Origin: Flavobacterium humi
Lineage (GTDB): Bacteria; Bacteroidota; Bacteroidia; Flavobacteriales; Flavobacteriaceae
DNA: 39,874 bases
Assembly: GCF_004745595.1 (NCBI RefSeq)
Contig: NZ_SRLH01000010.1
Location: 1-39,874 of the forward strand
Direction of reading: 5' to 3'
Part shown: positions 15,525 to 24,741 of the stretch, in pieces
Position numbering within the stretch: position 1 is the first letter of the stretch
Layout: each line of letters starts with the position of its first letter
Position numbers and translations under genes: made by a program
Notes under the pieces: model-generated
What the model saw: the letters and a program-made list of their open reading frames with translations, nothing else
Told to the model about the DNA's origin: nothing
The model's database searches: none

Positions 15525-17129
15525 ATGATCGAAAAAACAGAACACAGAAACACCATATTTTCCCATTTAGACGGACTGGTGACCGCGCCTGTAGCTTATG
15601 CCCTCCACAAAAGCGGGGTTTTGGACACATTGCTCCAGGAAAAAACAGTCACTTTGGCCGGTTTGGCCAGCCAGTATAAAGCCAATGACGGTTACCTCAA
15701 TGTAGCGTTGCGCGCACTTGCCTCACAAGGCTTCCTGGATTACGAATTGGACAATGCAACCCATGAGATAACAATAAGCACCAATTCCAAAAGTGCCTAT
15801 GCCTTCTCTCTTTTCCCGATGTATAAAGATGTGGTATCGCTTTTACAGCAAACGGATCTTTTCACTTCGGTGCATATTGCCACCAAATCACTCAATCAGC
15901 TGGACGCGGTTTTTACCAAATACAAAAACCATTTTGGGGTTGTTTTTTCGGATAATGCCCAAGAAAAGGCATTGCAGGAGCAGGTATTGATGCATATTGA
16001 AGGTTATCTGACAGGGCCGATCATCGTGAGCCTGGGAATGACCGGTATGTTCCACAAATATTTTATGGAAACCTCTTTCCGTCCCGAAGAATTCCATAAA
16101 GAGCCGGAAGTTTTTAAAATCATACTCGATTTCTTCACGCACCTCAATTGGTTCACCCAGAAAAACGGCAACTATCAATTTACCGAAACAGGCCTTTTCT
16201 TTGCCAAGAGAGCTACGGCTTACGGCGTAACGGTTTCATACCTGCCGATGTTCAAGCATATGGATGACTTATTGTTCGGCAATCCTTCACTATTGCGGAA
16301 TATCGGAAAAAATGACGATGAACTCCACGTAAACAGGGAAATGAACGTATGGGGAAGTGGCGGGGCACACACGACGTATTTTAAAGTTATTGACGATATT
16401 ATCATAGAATTGTTCAACAAACCCATCCAGGAACAGCCGAAAGGTATTTTGGATATGGGATGTGGCAACGGTGCTTTCCTGCAGCATATTTTTGAAGTTA
16501 TAGAACGTCAGACACTGCGCGGTAAAATGTTTGATGAATATCCGTTGTTTTTGGTCGGAGCCGATTATAACCAGGCGGCGCTCAAAGTGACCCGGGCCAA
16601 CCTAATCAAATCCGATATCTGGGCCAAAGTCATCTGGGGTGATATCGGCCGTCCGGATTTGCTGGCACAGGACCTTCAGGAGAATTATAATATCGACCTG
16701 AAGGACCTTCTTAATGTGAGGACTTTCCTGGACCATAACCGTATTTGGTCTGTACCCGAAGTAAAAACAGCAGGAAGGATCAGCACTTCAACCGGTGCAT
16801 TTGCACACAGGGGGAAACTCCTGGATAATAATGAAGTAGAGGATAACCTGCTGGAACATTTCAGCAAATGGGCGCCTTTTGTACACAAATACGGGCTTCT
16901 TATGATTGAACTCCATACGGTTGCACCACAGCTTACAGCAGCGCACCTGGGCAGGACAGCAGCAACAGCGTATGATGCCACACATGGTTTTTCGGATCAG
17001 TATATAGTTGAAATCGAAGTGTTTACTAAAATCGCCGCGGAAGCCGGACTGCAACCGGAACCCGCTTATTTTAAGAAATTCCCCAATACGGATTATGCCA
17101 CAGTGAGTGTTAATTTGTTGAAAGGATAA
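15525..17129 (+). CDS. Large SAM-dependent methyltransferase, AprA-like
   Basis: The 534-residue protein has an N-terminal winged-helix-like region (TLAGLASQYKANDGYLNVALRAL is split over residues 43-65, as in O-methyltransferase dimerisation domains), a second helical region, and a class I Rossmann domain from about residue 300 with motif I ILDMGCGNGAFLQ and the acidic VGADYN. The C-terminal FVHKYGLLMIELHTV and DQYIVEIEVF complete the fold. Length is well above simple methyltransferases and resembles the AprA-type enzymes of polyketide pathways; I put that link at low confidence. No polyketide or peptide synthase is nearby, so the substrate is unknown. A YchJ-like gene follows after 29 bp. 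Confidence 0.75.
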   Translation: MIEKTEHRNTIFSHLDGLVTAPVAYALHKSGVLDTLLQEKTVTLAGLASQYKANDGYLNVALRALASQGFLDYELDNATHEITISTNSKSAYAFSLFPMYKDVVSLLQQTDLFTSVHIATKSLNQLDAVFTKYKNHFGVVFSDNAQEKALQEQVLMHIEGYLTGPIIVSLGMTGMFHKYFMETSFRPEEFHKEPEVFKIILDFFTHLNWFTQKNGNYQFTETGLFFAKRATAYGVTVSYLPMFKHMDDLLFGNPSLLRNIGKNDDELHVNREMNVWGSGGAHTTYFKVIDDIIIELFNKPIQEQPKGILDMGCGNGAFLQHIFEVIERQTLRGKMFDEYPLFLVGADYNQAALKVTRANLIKSDIWAKVIWGDIGRPDLLAQDLQENYNIDLKDLLNVRTFLDHNRIWSVPEVKTAGRISTSTGAFAHRGKLLDNNEVEDNLLEHFSKWAPFVHKYGLLMIELHTVAPQLTAAHLGRTAATAYDATHGFSDQYIVEIEVFTKIAAEAGLQPEPAYFKKFPNTDYATVSVNLLKG

Positions 17130-17158
17130 ATTTTTTAAACCTTCAAATAATCAATAGT

Positions 17159-17533
17159 ATGCCTTATTGTCATTGCGGTTCGGACAAGCTTCTTTCCGAT
17201 TGCTGCGAACCTTATATCTTTGGTGCCCAAAAAGCGGCCAGCTCTGAAATTTTAATGCGTTCCCGGTACACGGCGTATTGCCTGCAGCGGGTTGATTATC
17301 TTTTGGCGACTACACATAGTAGTACCAGAAAGTACCATGATAAGAAGGAAACAGCAGCATTTGCCTCCCAAAACCATTGGATGCGGCTTGAAATCATCAA
17401 TGCTTCGGGGACTGTTGTAGAATTCAAAGCTTATTACCTTGATAACCAACTGCAACCGAAAACCCATCATGAAAAATCCACTTTTAGCAAAGAAGGGGAC
17501 AGCTGGTTTTATGTGGATGGGGAATGGTATTAA
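17159..17533 (+). CDS. YchJ-family protein with SEC-C metal-binding motif
   Basis: The 124-residue protein starts with CHCGSDKLLSDCCEPYI, the Cys-rich SEC-C-type zinc motif, and continues with the UPF0225 pattern AASSEILMRSRYTAYCLQRVDYLLATTH. It ends STFSKEGDSWFYVDGEWY, also typical. The fold is a zinc motif joined to an NTF2-like domain; the role of the family is unknown. Its stop overlaps the stop of the convergent ligase-like gene by four bases. Co-transcription with the methyltransferase is likely from the 29-bp gap. Confidence 0.88.
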   Translation: MPYCHCGSDKLLSDCCEPYIFGAQKAASSEILMRSRYTAYCLQRVDYLLATTHSSTRKYHDKKETAAFASQNHWMRLEIINASGTVVEFKAYYLDNQLQPKTHHEKSTFSKEGDSWFYVDGEWY

Positions 17534-18093
17534 AAAAGGCTTCCCTGGACAGGAAACGCTGAGGTATTGCTATGAAATAAAAAGGTATCCGTTACTTCAA
17601 ATTGCTTTTTCTCCGGATTGAATTTCCGGATCACGACACTGTGGCACACAAAGTTCATGTCCAGGGTTGTAAATAACTGGTGTGCGGTTTCTATTTTTTC
17701 AGGCGTAAGCTTCCGGGCTATGGACAGGTGCGGATCGCTGCTTTTGAATTTAGCCGGAACCCGCAATGAGTCATTAATGCGTTTCATGATTGTTTTTAAA
17801 GCCATTTTAGAAGCTTCGTCGGGTGAGATGAAAAAAGCGCCGTTAGTAGGATACGTGCCAAACCCTTCAAAATGTATTGCTACAGGTTCTAAGGCATCAC
17901 AAATTACCGTCAGTTGTTTTTTGACGTTGGCCAATAAATTCTCGTCGGCTTCAAATTCATTGATGGTAATATGGGCTACCGAATTTTTACTGTTAAACCA
18001 TCCAATCGCCACTGCCAATTGTTCTTTCATAGATTTTACCAAAGCGATAATTTCCCCGGACGGATGTATGGCAACGGAATATAAGGATTTCAT
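17530..18093 (-). CDS. 2'-5' RNA ligase-like (LigT/2H phosphoesterase superfamily)
   Basis: The 187-residue cytoplasmic protein carries two 2H-type motifs: HITINEF near residue 40 and HLSIARK near residue 122. Two such His-x-Ser/Thr pairs define the 2H phosphoesterase active site, which acts on 2',3'-cyclic phosphate ends or related nucleotides. Length is usual for the superfamily. It lies 14 bp downstream of the CocE-type gene in the same direction, and overlaps the ychJ-like gene tail to tail. The exact substrate cannot be predicted. Confidence 0.8.
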   Translation of the reverse strand: MKSLYSVAIHPSGEIIALVKSMKEQLAVAIGWFNSKNSVAHITINEFEADENLLANVKKQLTVICDALEPVAIHFEGFGTYPTNGAFFISPDEASKMALKTIMKRINDSLRVPAKFKSSDPHLSIARKLTPEKIETAHQLFTTLDMNFVCHSVVIRKFNPEKKQFEVTDTFLFHSNTSAFPVQGSLF

Positions 18094-18107
18094 ACAGTTA
18101 TTTTAGG

Positions 18108-20366
18108 TTATTCAAGGATGGGAAGGGTAATGGTGCTGTTGGTATACCATTTTATTTCCATCGGTACGGCGGCATCGGCTATGGTCTCATCGCTCACATC
18201 TTTTCCGGTACCGTAGTTTATTTGCCAGTTCGGGTTTTTATTCACTCCTAGGACCACTACGATTTGGCTGCCTTTTTGCAATTGTTTCGAGGTTATGAAC
18301 GTCTGGTCAATGCGGATTGTTTCGATTGTATTGGGTTTTAGCAATTGCCTTTTGCTCCTGTCCTTTGCATAACTGGCCCTTTGCAAGTTATTGGCCAGCG
18401 CAAAATAATGCCCGTCAGGTGTTTTTTCGTATAATTGAATCACGATATCCATGTCTTTCTTATTGGTGCTCACCTTCAATGCTGCAGTGAGTGAACCGCT
18501 TATGGCAAAAGGCTTCTCGATGGGTTTGCTTTCAAAAACAAGCAATTGTTTTTCTGTTTTTAAATCCGGGCTGGAAATAAGGGGAAAACCGCATACATGG
18601 GCATCGGTATAAATATTCGCTTCGCTTCTGTCTTTGAAATCAATGGTCTGGGAAATGGCTGCTGCTTTTTTAGGAGCCGTTGGTGTTAACCTATTTTTTG
18701 GACCTTCTGCCGCCAAATAAAAAGTAAGTGACCGGTTGTGCATTTGGTCTAAGGAGGCAACATGTTTCCATTCGTTTTTGCCCATGACCTCGAAGTTTAC
18801 CTTATCCTTTAGGATTTCAGGACGTTTGCCTTCTTTTAAGATATAATCGAACCATTCAAAAACAAGGTCGTTTATAGAAATATCAGCTTTTTCATCAATG
18901 GTGTAACCCCCCAATTCCAGGCTCGGCTGGATTTGTGCACCGCCATGGTCGTATGGGCCGATTACCAGGTAATAATTATCGGATTTATTCCATTTTTGGT
19001 ATTGTTTGTAATAGTACATGGCGCCCAGCTGGTCGTCATCATAATAGCCTGTTGTGCTTAAGATCGGGATGTTTATACGGGCAAAAGCGTCTTTTTGAGG
19101 GGTCATATTTTGCCAAAACGCATCATAATCAGGATGATCGAGCCATCTTTGGAACAACATTGAAGGATTTCCTTCCAATTGATCCAAAGAACGGAAGGCG
19201 CTTCCCGTTTTAAAGTACTGTGTAAAAATCGTTTCCCATTTTTTGCTGTCGCCAAAATCGGCCGAATTTATTAGCTTATTGTCGGCTATAAAATGGATCC
19301 ACCTCAAGCAATAGCTCATAAAAACACCGTTTTGCATCGGAAAATCGATACCGGCCCCTACGGAAACCTGAGGTACGATTGTTTTTAGTGCGGGATGTAC
19401 TTTTTTCATGGCGCTCCATTGGCTGAAACCCAGGTAACTGCCGCCATACATGCCTATTTTTCCGTTGCACCACGGCTGTTTGCTTACCCAATCAATAATA
19501 GAGTAGACATCGTCACCGTCATGTTCGTAGGGTTCGATCGGATCGTTGCTCAATCGTTTTCCCCTGGTATTGGCCACAAAACCCGTATAGCCTTTGCTGA
19601 CAATCCTTTTGCATAATTTCAGGTCTATTCCGGCATAGATATTATACATCATCACAACAGGCTGGGGTTCTGTTATGGCCTTGTCGCGTACCATAGTCCC
19701 GGCAATGGTGCTGCCGTTGGGAAGGGTAATGATGATGTTTTCGTCAATCGTATATTTTTCCTTTTCATACGTATCCAATATTTTTTTGCCTATGGCTGAG
19801 GTCGCTGTAGCGGAAGTATATGCGGCATAAATCCTGCACAGGCTGATGGCATCCTGGATCGTAATGCTGTCATTGGCCCTGGCGTTTTCCAGCTGAAGGT
19901 CATAACTTGATTTGACATCGGTTATCGGACGGCCGTAATAGGTTTCCGCAATGGCCTGCCCTTTAGTGCTTAATGCGTTATAGATTTTGCCAAATTCAAT
20001 TGTAAAGGCAGCTTCGAATTCGGTTTTAGCCTGCGGATGCCTGAGTGCAGTATTCGCGTATACCCTAAAAGGGAATCCCATTTCCCTGTTCTGTAAACTA
20101 TCTCCTGAGATTTCCTGGCCCAGGGTGTTCAAAGTAGCTTGCATCTCCTTATACCGTTGCGCCGTAAACTGCAACATATACAGGTTATCCAAATACGTGT
20201 TCCGGTTTTTTTCCGCATAGGCGGCAATAACTTTAGTAGCCAGGACAGGCATATTCTTAGCGGTAGTGATGCTGTCCTTATAATTGATTTTTGGGAAATA
20301 GAGCTTCTGTGAAAATCCTATAGCAAATGAAAACAGGCACAATAGCAGTAAGAAGCATTTTTTCAT
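18108..20366 (-). CDS. Secreted CocE/NonD family serine hydrolase (X-Pro dipeptidyl-peptidase-like)
   Basis: From the Met at 20366 the protein has 752 residues and a clear Sec signal peptide (KKCFLLLLCLFSFAIGFSQ). The catalytic Ser lies in GMYGGSYLGFSQW; the Asp and His of the triad should be in the segment ILSTTGYYDDDQ and the IGPYDHGG loop. The C-terminal part is the jelly-roll of the X-Pro dipeptidyl-peptidase family, here with an unusually long N-terminal helical region of about 150 residues before the hydrolase core. It probably hydrolyses acyl or peptide bonds in the periplasm. The longer start 40 codons upstream would bury the signal peptide and is rejected. Confidence 0.87.
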   Translation of the reverse strand: MKKCFLLLLCLFSFAIGFSQKLYFPKINYKDSITTAKNMPVLATKVIAAYAEKNRNTYLDNLYMLQFTAQRYKEMQATLNTLGQEISGDSLQNREMGFPFRVYANTALRHPQAKTEFEAAFTIEFGKIYNALSTKGQAIAETYYGRPITDVKSSYDLQLENARANDSITIQDAISLCRIYAAYTSATATSAIGKKILDTYEKEKYTIDENIIITLPNGSTIAGTMVRDKAITEPQPVVMMYNIYAGIDLKLCKRIVSKGYTGFVANTRGKRLSNDPIEPYEHDGDDVYSIIDWVSKQPWCNGKIGMYGGSYLGFSQWSAMKKVHPALKTIVPQVSVGAGIDFPMQNGVFMSYCLRWIHFIADNKLINSADFGDSKKWETIFTQYFKTGSAFRSLDQLEGNPSMLFQRWLDHPDYDAFWQNMTPQKDAFARINIPILSTTGYYDDDQLGAMYYYKQYQKWNKSDNYYLVIGPYDHGGAQIQPSLELGGYTIDEKADISINDLVFEWFDYILKEGKRPEILKDKVNFEVMGKNEWKHVASLDQMHNRSLTFYLAAEGPKNRLTPTAPKKAAAISQTIDFKDRSEANIYTDAHVCGFPLISSPDLKTEKQLLVFESKPIEKPFAISGSLTAALKVSTNKKDMDIVIQLYEKTPDGHYFALANNLQRASYAKDRSKRQLLKPNTIETIRIDQTFITSKQLQKGSQIVVVLGVNKNPNWQINYGTGKDVSDETIADAAVPMEIKWYTNSTITLPILE

Positions 20367-20464
20367 GGTAGGTAAGAAGGTTATAGTGTTTTTCAAAAAT
20401 AGTAATAAAGTTCTTACAGTTATTGGCTTTGTGTTTTTTTTAAGATTTTCGGATGCAATCGGCT

Positions 20465-21229
20465 TTAGAAACTTTTCACAAAACAAATCCCCACCACTTT
20501 CCCATCATACGAAGGAGCAATAAAAGATGTGCTTTTCGTTTCTTTTGAACCAAAAAGGGTACGGTTTAAGTACGGATGGATCCAATACGCAATCTTCGTA
20601 CTCAAAATGCCTATTCCGGCTCCTGCGGCCACATCGGTGAGCCAATGCCTGTTGTTGTACATCCGGAACAATCCCGTCCCTGTGGCTACGGCATAACCGG
20701 CAATCCCATACCAAACGGATTTGTCCTTGTATTCCTGGTATAAAAATTCGGCACCGGCAAAAGCTGCCGCGGTATGGCCGGAAGGGAAGGAGTTATTCGA
20801 TGTCCCATCCGGGCGTTCTATGTGCGTGACTGATTTCAGCCCGAAAACGGTACCGCTCATAATCACATAAGAAGTAACCAGTATTACAGACCGGTCCTTG
20901 AGGTTGTTTTTTCCTTCCACCCCAAAATTATTGAGCGCATAAACAGTCACCGCCGGGGCCCATCTCGAAAAATCGTCAATAGTGGTTTTTTGGTCGATGT
21001 CGGTTATTTTGTCCCGGATCTGATGGTTGAAGCTCTTGATCTGGCCGCTTTCCATTCCCCAAATGCCATATCCGATAAGGGCTGCAGGTATAATAACCTG
21101 CTTGTAATGGAATTTGATATTCGGGACCAATACCGTGTCTGCAACAATACTGTCCTTTTGCGCTATTTCCTGGGCGAAGCACGACAAAGGCATAGAACAT
21201 AAAAAAACCAGTAAAACCATTTTCCTCAT
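20465..21229 (-). CDS. PAP2 family phosphatase, exported
   Basis: The 254-residue protein starts with a signal peptide (VLLVFLCSMPLSCFAQE) and carries the three PAP2 motifs: KSVTHIERPDG, SFPSGHTAAAF and RMYNNRHWLTDVAAG, with the catalytic His in the last. Family enzymes remove phosphate from lipid or isoprenoid phosphates at the outer face of the inner membrane. The protein lacks the usual six strongly hydrophobic helices and may be periplasmic or outer-membrane associated. The gene ends about 99 bp before the CocE-type start on the same strand; the two may be co-transcribed. Confidence 0.88.
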   Translation of the reverse strand: MRKMVLLVFLCSMPLSCFAQEIAQKDSIVADTVLVPNIKFHYKQVIIPAALIGYGIWGMESGQIKSFNHQIRDKITDIDQKTTIDDFSRWAPAVTVYALNNFGVEGKNNLKDRSVILVTSYVIMSGTVFGLKSVTHIERPDGTSNNSFPSGHTAAAFAGAEFLYQEYKDKSVWYGIAGYAVATGTGLFRMYNNRHWLTDVAAGAGIGILSTKIAYWIHPYLNRTLFGSKETKSTSFIAPSYDGKVVGICFVKSF

Positions 21230-21304
21230 AAGCACTGTTTGAAAAGAATAAAGTTAAATATACTTATATTTTAATTAACCGGCAAAGGCAAATGGTTTTA
21301 CAGC

Positions 21305-21336
21305 AAAAGAAAAGGCGCCCGAAAGCACCTTTTTTC
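21305..21336 (-). terminator. Terminator after the PAS protein gene
   Basis: An 8-pair stem with one G-U pair (AAAGGTGC / GCGCCTTT on the minus strand) and a six-base loop, followed by a U-rich tract. It ends the sensory group before the PAP2 gene. Confidence 0.7.
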
Positions 21337-21365
21337 AAAAATTCTCCACAACTATAGCGTACGGA

Positions 21366-21968
21366 TTATTTTTTAGTCCCGTTTTTCTTTTCAAAGATGC
21401 CGGTAAAAAAACCTTTCTTGATTTTTTCCTTATCGTCTTTTCCGGTAGTCAGCAGGTGGTCAATATATTCCATGTAGGTCTTGTTGCGTTCTTCCAGGAA
21501 CCCGATGAGGTATTCCTCGGAAGCCGAAAGGCCGCTCACTTCTTCAATATGCAGCAGTTTTTTATAAAGAGGTTCTATAAATTTTACGATAATATCTTCA
21601 GGAACCGTTTTGCGTGTGCCAAAGTACCCCGCTATTTCGCCATCGGCATCCGCTATGATCTTAAAATCGGTAACTACCCAATAATAGCGGCCTGTCTTGG
21701 CCATATTCTTGATAATGGCATGGATATTCTTGCTGGCCTTGATACTGTCCCATAAAAATTTGAAGATCACCTTCGGCATATCCGGGTGGCGTATGATGTT
21801 ATGAGGCTGGCCTATGAGCTCAAATTCGTCATAACCGGACACATCGATAAAATCTTCGTTGGCATATAAAATGGTTCCTTTGGTATCGGTCTTACTCAAC
21901 AATACTTTGTTTTTATTCCAATCTACTTCCCTGTCAGACGGGGTTGGGCGTGTGATTCGTATTTCCAT
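21366..21968 (-). CDS. Aer-like PAS domain protein without output domain
   Basis: The 200-residue cytoplasmic protein opens with an Aer-type PAS domain (about 20-130): VLLSKTDTKGTILYANEDF, DVSGYDEFELIGQPHNIIRH, PDMPKVIFKFLWDSIK and YYWVVTDFKI. In Aer and related chemoreceptors this domain binds FAD or haem and senses redox state or oxygen. Here it ends in a helical, charged tail of about 70 residues with no MCP, kinase or GGDEF domain. It is the last gene of a three-gene minus-strand group with a membrane sensor-like protein and a thioredoxin-like protein. It probably signals through a partner; which one is unknown. Confidence 0.85.
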   Translation of the reverse strand: MEIRITRPTPSDREVDWNKNKVLLSKTDTKGTILYANEDFIDVSGYDEFELIGQPHNIIRHPDMPKVIFKFLWDSIKASKNIHAIIKNMAKTGRYYWVVTDFKIIADADGEIAGYFGTRKTVPEDIIVKFIEPLYKKLLHIEEVSGLSASEEYLIGFLEERNKTYMEYIDHLLTTGKDDKEKIKKGFFTGIFEKKNGTKK

Positions 21969-22038
21969 AAAATAATTAATTTAGAATTAAGTTGTCGCTT
22001 TTTTAAATAAAGGGTTTGCTGTAGGATTCTTCAAAAGA

Positions 22039-22893
22039 TTACGAAAGCCTGCTGACCGATTTGCCGTGGATGTCATTCACCAAACCGTCAATTTTTTGGG
22101 TATTTTCCCTAATAAGGTCAAAATAACCCAAAAGGACTTCGTTATCGGTCTGTTCCTTGGATACATCAATCAGGTTCAGTACCGAGTTGACCGGGGAACG
22201 AAGGTCCAGTGCTGTTTTATGGATATAGTTGTTGAATTCGTTATTGGCAGACATCGAACTGTATTTGGCCGAAGCCAGTTTGATATTTTCCAATTCGTAT
22301 TCATCGGATATTTTCGAAATATGGACCTCGCTGTGTTGTTTGAAATAGTACGACCAATAGCCATTCATGATAAATACCACGGCAGCCAGCACCACATGGA
22401 TCAGGAAGGTTTCCAGGTCGAAATTAACCTGCGAAAAATAAATCTGGGGGCCGTTCGGGTCGTTATACACATAATTCTGCAGGTACGCCAACCCTCCGTG
22501 ATGTGCCACTACCAAAAGCGTAAGCGGGATCTGCAGTTTCCAGTTCTGGTAAATGATAAGGATCGTACTGGCAATAAACACGGTAAAATGCATTTCAAAC
22601 ATACCGTGCATCTGATAGATATACTGGGCCATAAAAACAGCCAGGACAACAGCCAGGATGTATTGGTACAGTTTTGATTTTTTGAGGAAATATTTAGCCG
22701 AATAATACGCGATGAGGTTTAACGCGCCAACCCCAATACCAATCTCCCAGGTATCATATTTAAAGGCCAAAGCAACCCCTAGAAGGAAATAAGCCGCAAG
22801 GACATAATTGATAATGGTATCCGATTTTTGTGTCATAGTCGACATAAAACTGTGAAGGTAATCCTGTTCGTTCAAACTTGCTTTTGTTTTCAT
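22039..22893 (-). CDS. Six-helix membrane sensor-like protein with a His-less DHp-like tail
   Basis: The 284-residue protein has six hydrophobic segments (about 26-46, 52-69, 75-95, 100-117, 119-139, 160-185) with MHGMFEMHFTVF and YQNW near 95-117 and an AHHGG pair near 130, a pattern I know from the membrane part of some chemoreceptors and cyclase proteins. After the last helix comes a helical region with ALDLRSPVNSVLNLI at 228-242, which reads like a kinase H-box SHELRTPLNAIL with Leu229 in place of the phosphorylated His. No ATPase domain follows; the protein ends 40 residues later. It looks like a signalling protein that has lost phosphotransfer. Confidence 0.75.
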   Translation of the reverse strand: MKTKASLNEQDYLHSFMSTMTQKSDTIINYVLAAYFLLGVALAFKYDTWEIGIGVGALNLIAYYSAKYFLKKSKLYQYILAVVLAVFMAQYIYQMHGMFEMHFTVFIASTILIIYQNWKLQIPLTLLVVAHHGGLAYLQNYVYNDPNGPQIYFSQVNFDLETFLIHVVLAAVVFIMNGYWSYYFKQHSEVHISKISDEYELENIKLASAKYSSMSANNEFNNYIHKTALDLRSPVNSVLNLIDVSKEQTDNEVLLGYFDLIRENTQKIDGLVNDIHGKSVSRLS

Positions 22894-22915
22894 ACTATTA
22901 GATTAAGGTTAGGTT

Positions 22916-23515
22916 TTATTTACTGCATTTTGGCAACGAGCATCCGTATGTCCTCAAGGCTAATGCGTCAAACGAAGGATTGCTGTTTTGGTTGAGTAAG
23001 GAATCTATGGCCATTTGGGCATAATTGCTGCTGGCATCGGTGCAATACCTGGTTTTGTTGTAATTCCCACGGTAGTATAAGTTTTGCGAAGCGTCTAACA
23101 ACACGGCTTGGGGCGTGGCAAAAACACCACATTTTTGGGCTATTTCCTCTTCAAAAAACACCGGGACATCCGCATCGAATTTGTCCTGTATTTCCTGTAC
23201 CGTAAAATTTTTCTCCTTATTGAGCACCACGATATTGAAATCGATCCTATCGCCGTATTTTTTAATCAGCCCGCTTACATGCGGAACGTTAAAACGGGAG
23301 CAAGGGCAATCAGGATTAAAGAAATGGATGAAGACCGGCCTGTTTTTGAGTATTTCTTTCTTCCCGAAATCAATGTGCGTGCCCATCGCCACATCATGGT
23401 AATTTTGAGGAACCGGCGTGGGAAGGCTGTATTTGTATTCATTCTCCCAAAATAAAAATGATATGCCGCCAAACAGGATGCAGAGCCAAAGGGCAAGAAG
23501 TATTTTTCTCTTCAT
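22916..23515 (-). CDS. Membrane-anchored thioredoxin-like protein with a CPC motif
   Basis: The 199-residue protein has an N-terminal anchor (ILLALWLCILFGGISFLFW) and a periplasmic thioredoxin-like domain. The redox-site position reads FFNPDCPCSRFNVPHV, with Cys70 and Cys72 separated by one residue rather than the usual two. The cis-proline region is GVFATPQAVLLD. Two further pairs of Cys lie near the C-terminus. The family resembles DUF6436/AhpC-TSA-like proteins. It is first in the group with the membrane sensor-like gene (22 bp) and the PAS gene, suggesting redox input to that group, though this is inference. Confidence 0.78.
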   Translation of the reverse strand: MKRKILLALWLCILFGGISFLFWENEYKYSLPTPVPQNYHDVAMGTHIDFGKKEILKNRPVFIHFFNPDCPCSRFNVPHVSGLIKKYGDRIDFNIVVLNKEKNFTVQEIQDKFDADVPVFFEEEIAQKCGVFATPQAVLLDASQNLYYRGNYNKTRYCTDASSNYAQMAIDSLLNQNSNPSFDALALRTYGCSLPKCSK

Positions 23516-23966
23516 AATCGGGTTGTTTTGGGTTGGAAATCAAGTAATACGCACTGTTAATTAATTTTAGTAAAACAATGATTTTAACTATTATACACAC
23601 ACTATATTTATGATAATACTATTATTTGAAAAATAACGATGCTTTTTTTGTTAAAAAAATTCTTATATTTCACTATATCAATGTTACGAATAAAATCGAT
23701 AAAATGCAAGATATACCCTACAAAAGCTTTAAAAAAAATCACACACCATCTTTTTGATTTGTTTTTTGAAAAAAATACGTTAGTTTTTAATGTTTGTAAG
23801 CATCTGATTTTTAAACCATTGGATATATGTGTTGTTTTTTTGGTAACTTTATCAAAAGAATTGCCCCAATTTGTCCAGATACAGATACCCCGATTGTCAT
23901 TGAAGTGTACCCATTCTCTTAAACGGTACCAATACAGTACTCTAACATTATAAAAATGGCATGTTT
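23516..23966. other. 450-bp AT-rich intergenic region between divergent genes
   Basis: Very AT-rich with poor coding character. A 104-codon plus-strand frame at 23639-23953 and an open but startless minus-strand frame of about 110 codons cover most of it; neither resembles a known protein. Near the right end lie TTGTCC (23871-23876) and TTGTCATT (23894-23901), a spaced pair also seen upstream of the AhpD-like gene. The region should hold promoters for both flanking units. A decayed gene is possible. Confidence 0.5.
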
Positions 23967-24719
23967 ATGAAAATCGTAATTATCGGAGGCACTGGCCTCA
24001 TTGGATCAAAACTGGTAACGAATCTCCGCGGATCGGGCCATGAAGTTATCGCAGCTTCCCCTTCATCAGGGATCAATACCATAACAGGCGAGGGGTTGGC
24101 AGAAGCGCTTGAAGGCGCACAAGTCGTGGTAGATGTGGCCAATGCCCCTTCTTTTGAAGACCAGGCCGTATTGGATTTCTTTGAAACTTCAGGACGCCAT
24201 CTCCTGGCGGCAGAAAAAGCTGCCGGAGTAGGGCACCATATCGCTTTGTCCGTAGTCGGGACAGACCGTCTTCAGGAAAGCGGTTATTTCCGGGCTAAAA
24301 AAGCACAGGAAGACCTAATCCGGGAAGCAGGTATTCCGTATACCATTGTACATTCCACCCAATTTTTTGAATTTGCCGGCAGCATCATGCAGTCAGGGAT
24401 AAAAGAAGGAAAAGTACATATGTCCCCGGCACTTATCCAGCCTATCGCATCCGATGATGTGGTGGCTGCCATGGCTTTGGCCGTAACAGGAAAACCCGCA
24501 AATGGCATTGTCGAAATTGCCGGGCCTGAGGTACTTCCGCTTGACGGATGGATCCAAAAACATTTGGCTTTGAGCCAGGATCCGAAAGAAATCATATCCG
24601 ATCCGCAATCCCGGTATTTCGGGGCGGTACTTCAGGAAAAGACCCTTCTGCCCGGAAAAGACCCGCATATGGGCTCGATCCGTTATGAGGATTGGTTCAG
24701 GAACCAAAACAAAACATAG
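23967..24719 (+). CDS. NmrA-like / atypical SDR family NAD(P)-binding oxidoreductase
   Basis: The 250-residue protein begins MKIVIIGGTGLIGSKLV, the glycine-rich nucleotide-binding loop of extended or atypical SDRs. ALSVVGTDRLQESGYFRAKKAQE follows the family layout (Tyr-x3-Lys in YFRAKK) and IVHSTQFFEFAG and QPIASDDVVAAM are typical of the NmrA-like subgroup, often annotated as NAD(P)H-sensing or reducing quinone-type compounds. I take the second ATG (23967) as start; the first, two codons upstream, is possible. It begins a plus-strand unit with a small protein, a YCII protein and sdhC. Confidence 0.85.
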   Translation: MKIVIIGGTGLIGSKLVTNLRGSGHEVIAASPSSGINTITGEGLAEALEGAQVVVDVANAPSFEDQAVLDFFETSGRHLLAAEKAAGVGHHIALSVVGTDRLQESGYFRAKKAQEDLIREAGIPYTIVHSTQFFEFAGSIMQSGIKEGKVHMSPALIQPIASDDVVAAMALAVTGKPANGIVEIAGPEVLPLDGWIQKHLALSQDPKEIISDPQSRYFGAVLQEKTLLPGKDPHMGSIRYEDWFRNQNKT

Positions 24720-24741
24720 TAATCCTTAAAGATGTAATACC

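Noticed and set aside
23639..23953. 104-codon plus frame and an overlapping startless minus frame
   Set aside because: AT-driven Lys/Ile/Phe/Leu composition, no motif; the minus frame has no start codon near its beginning.
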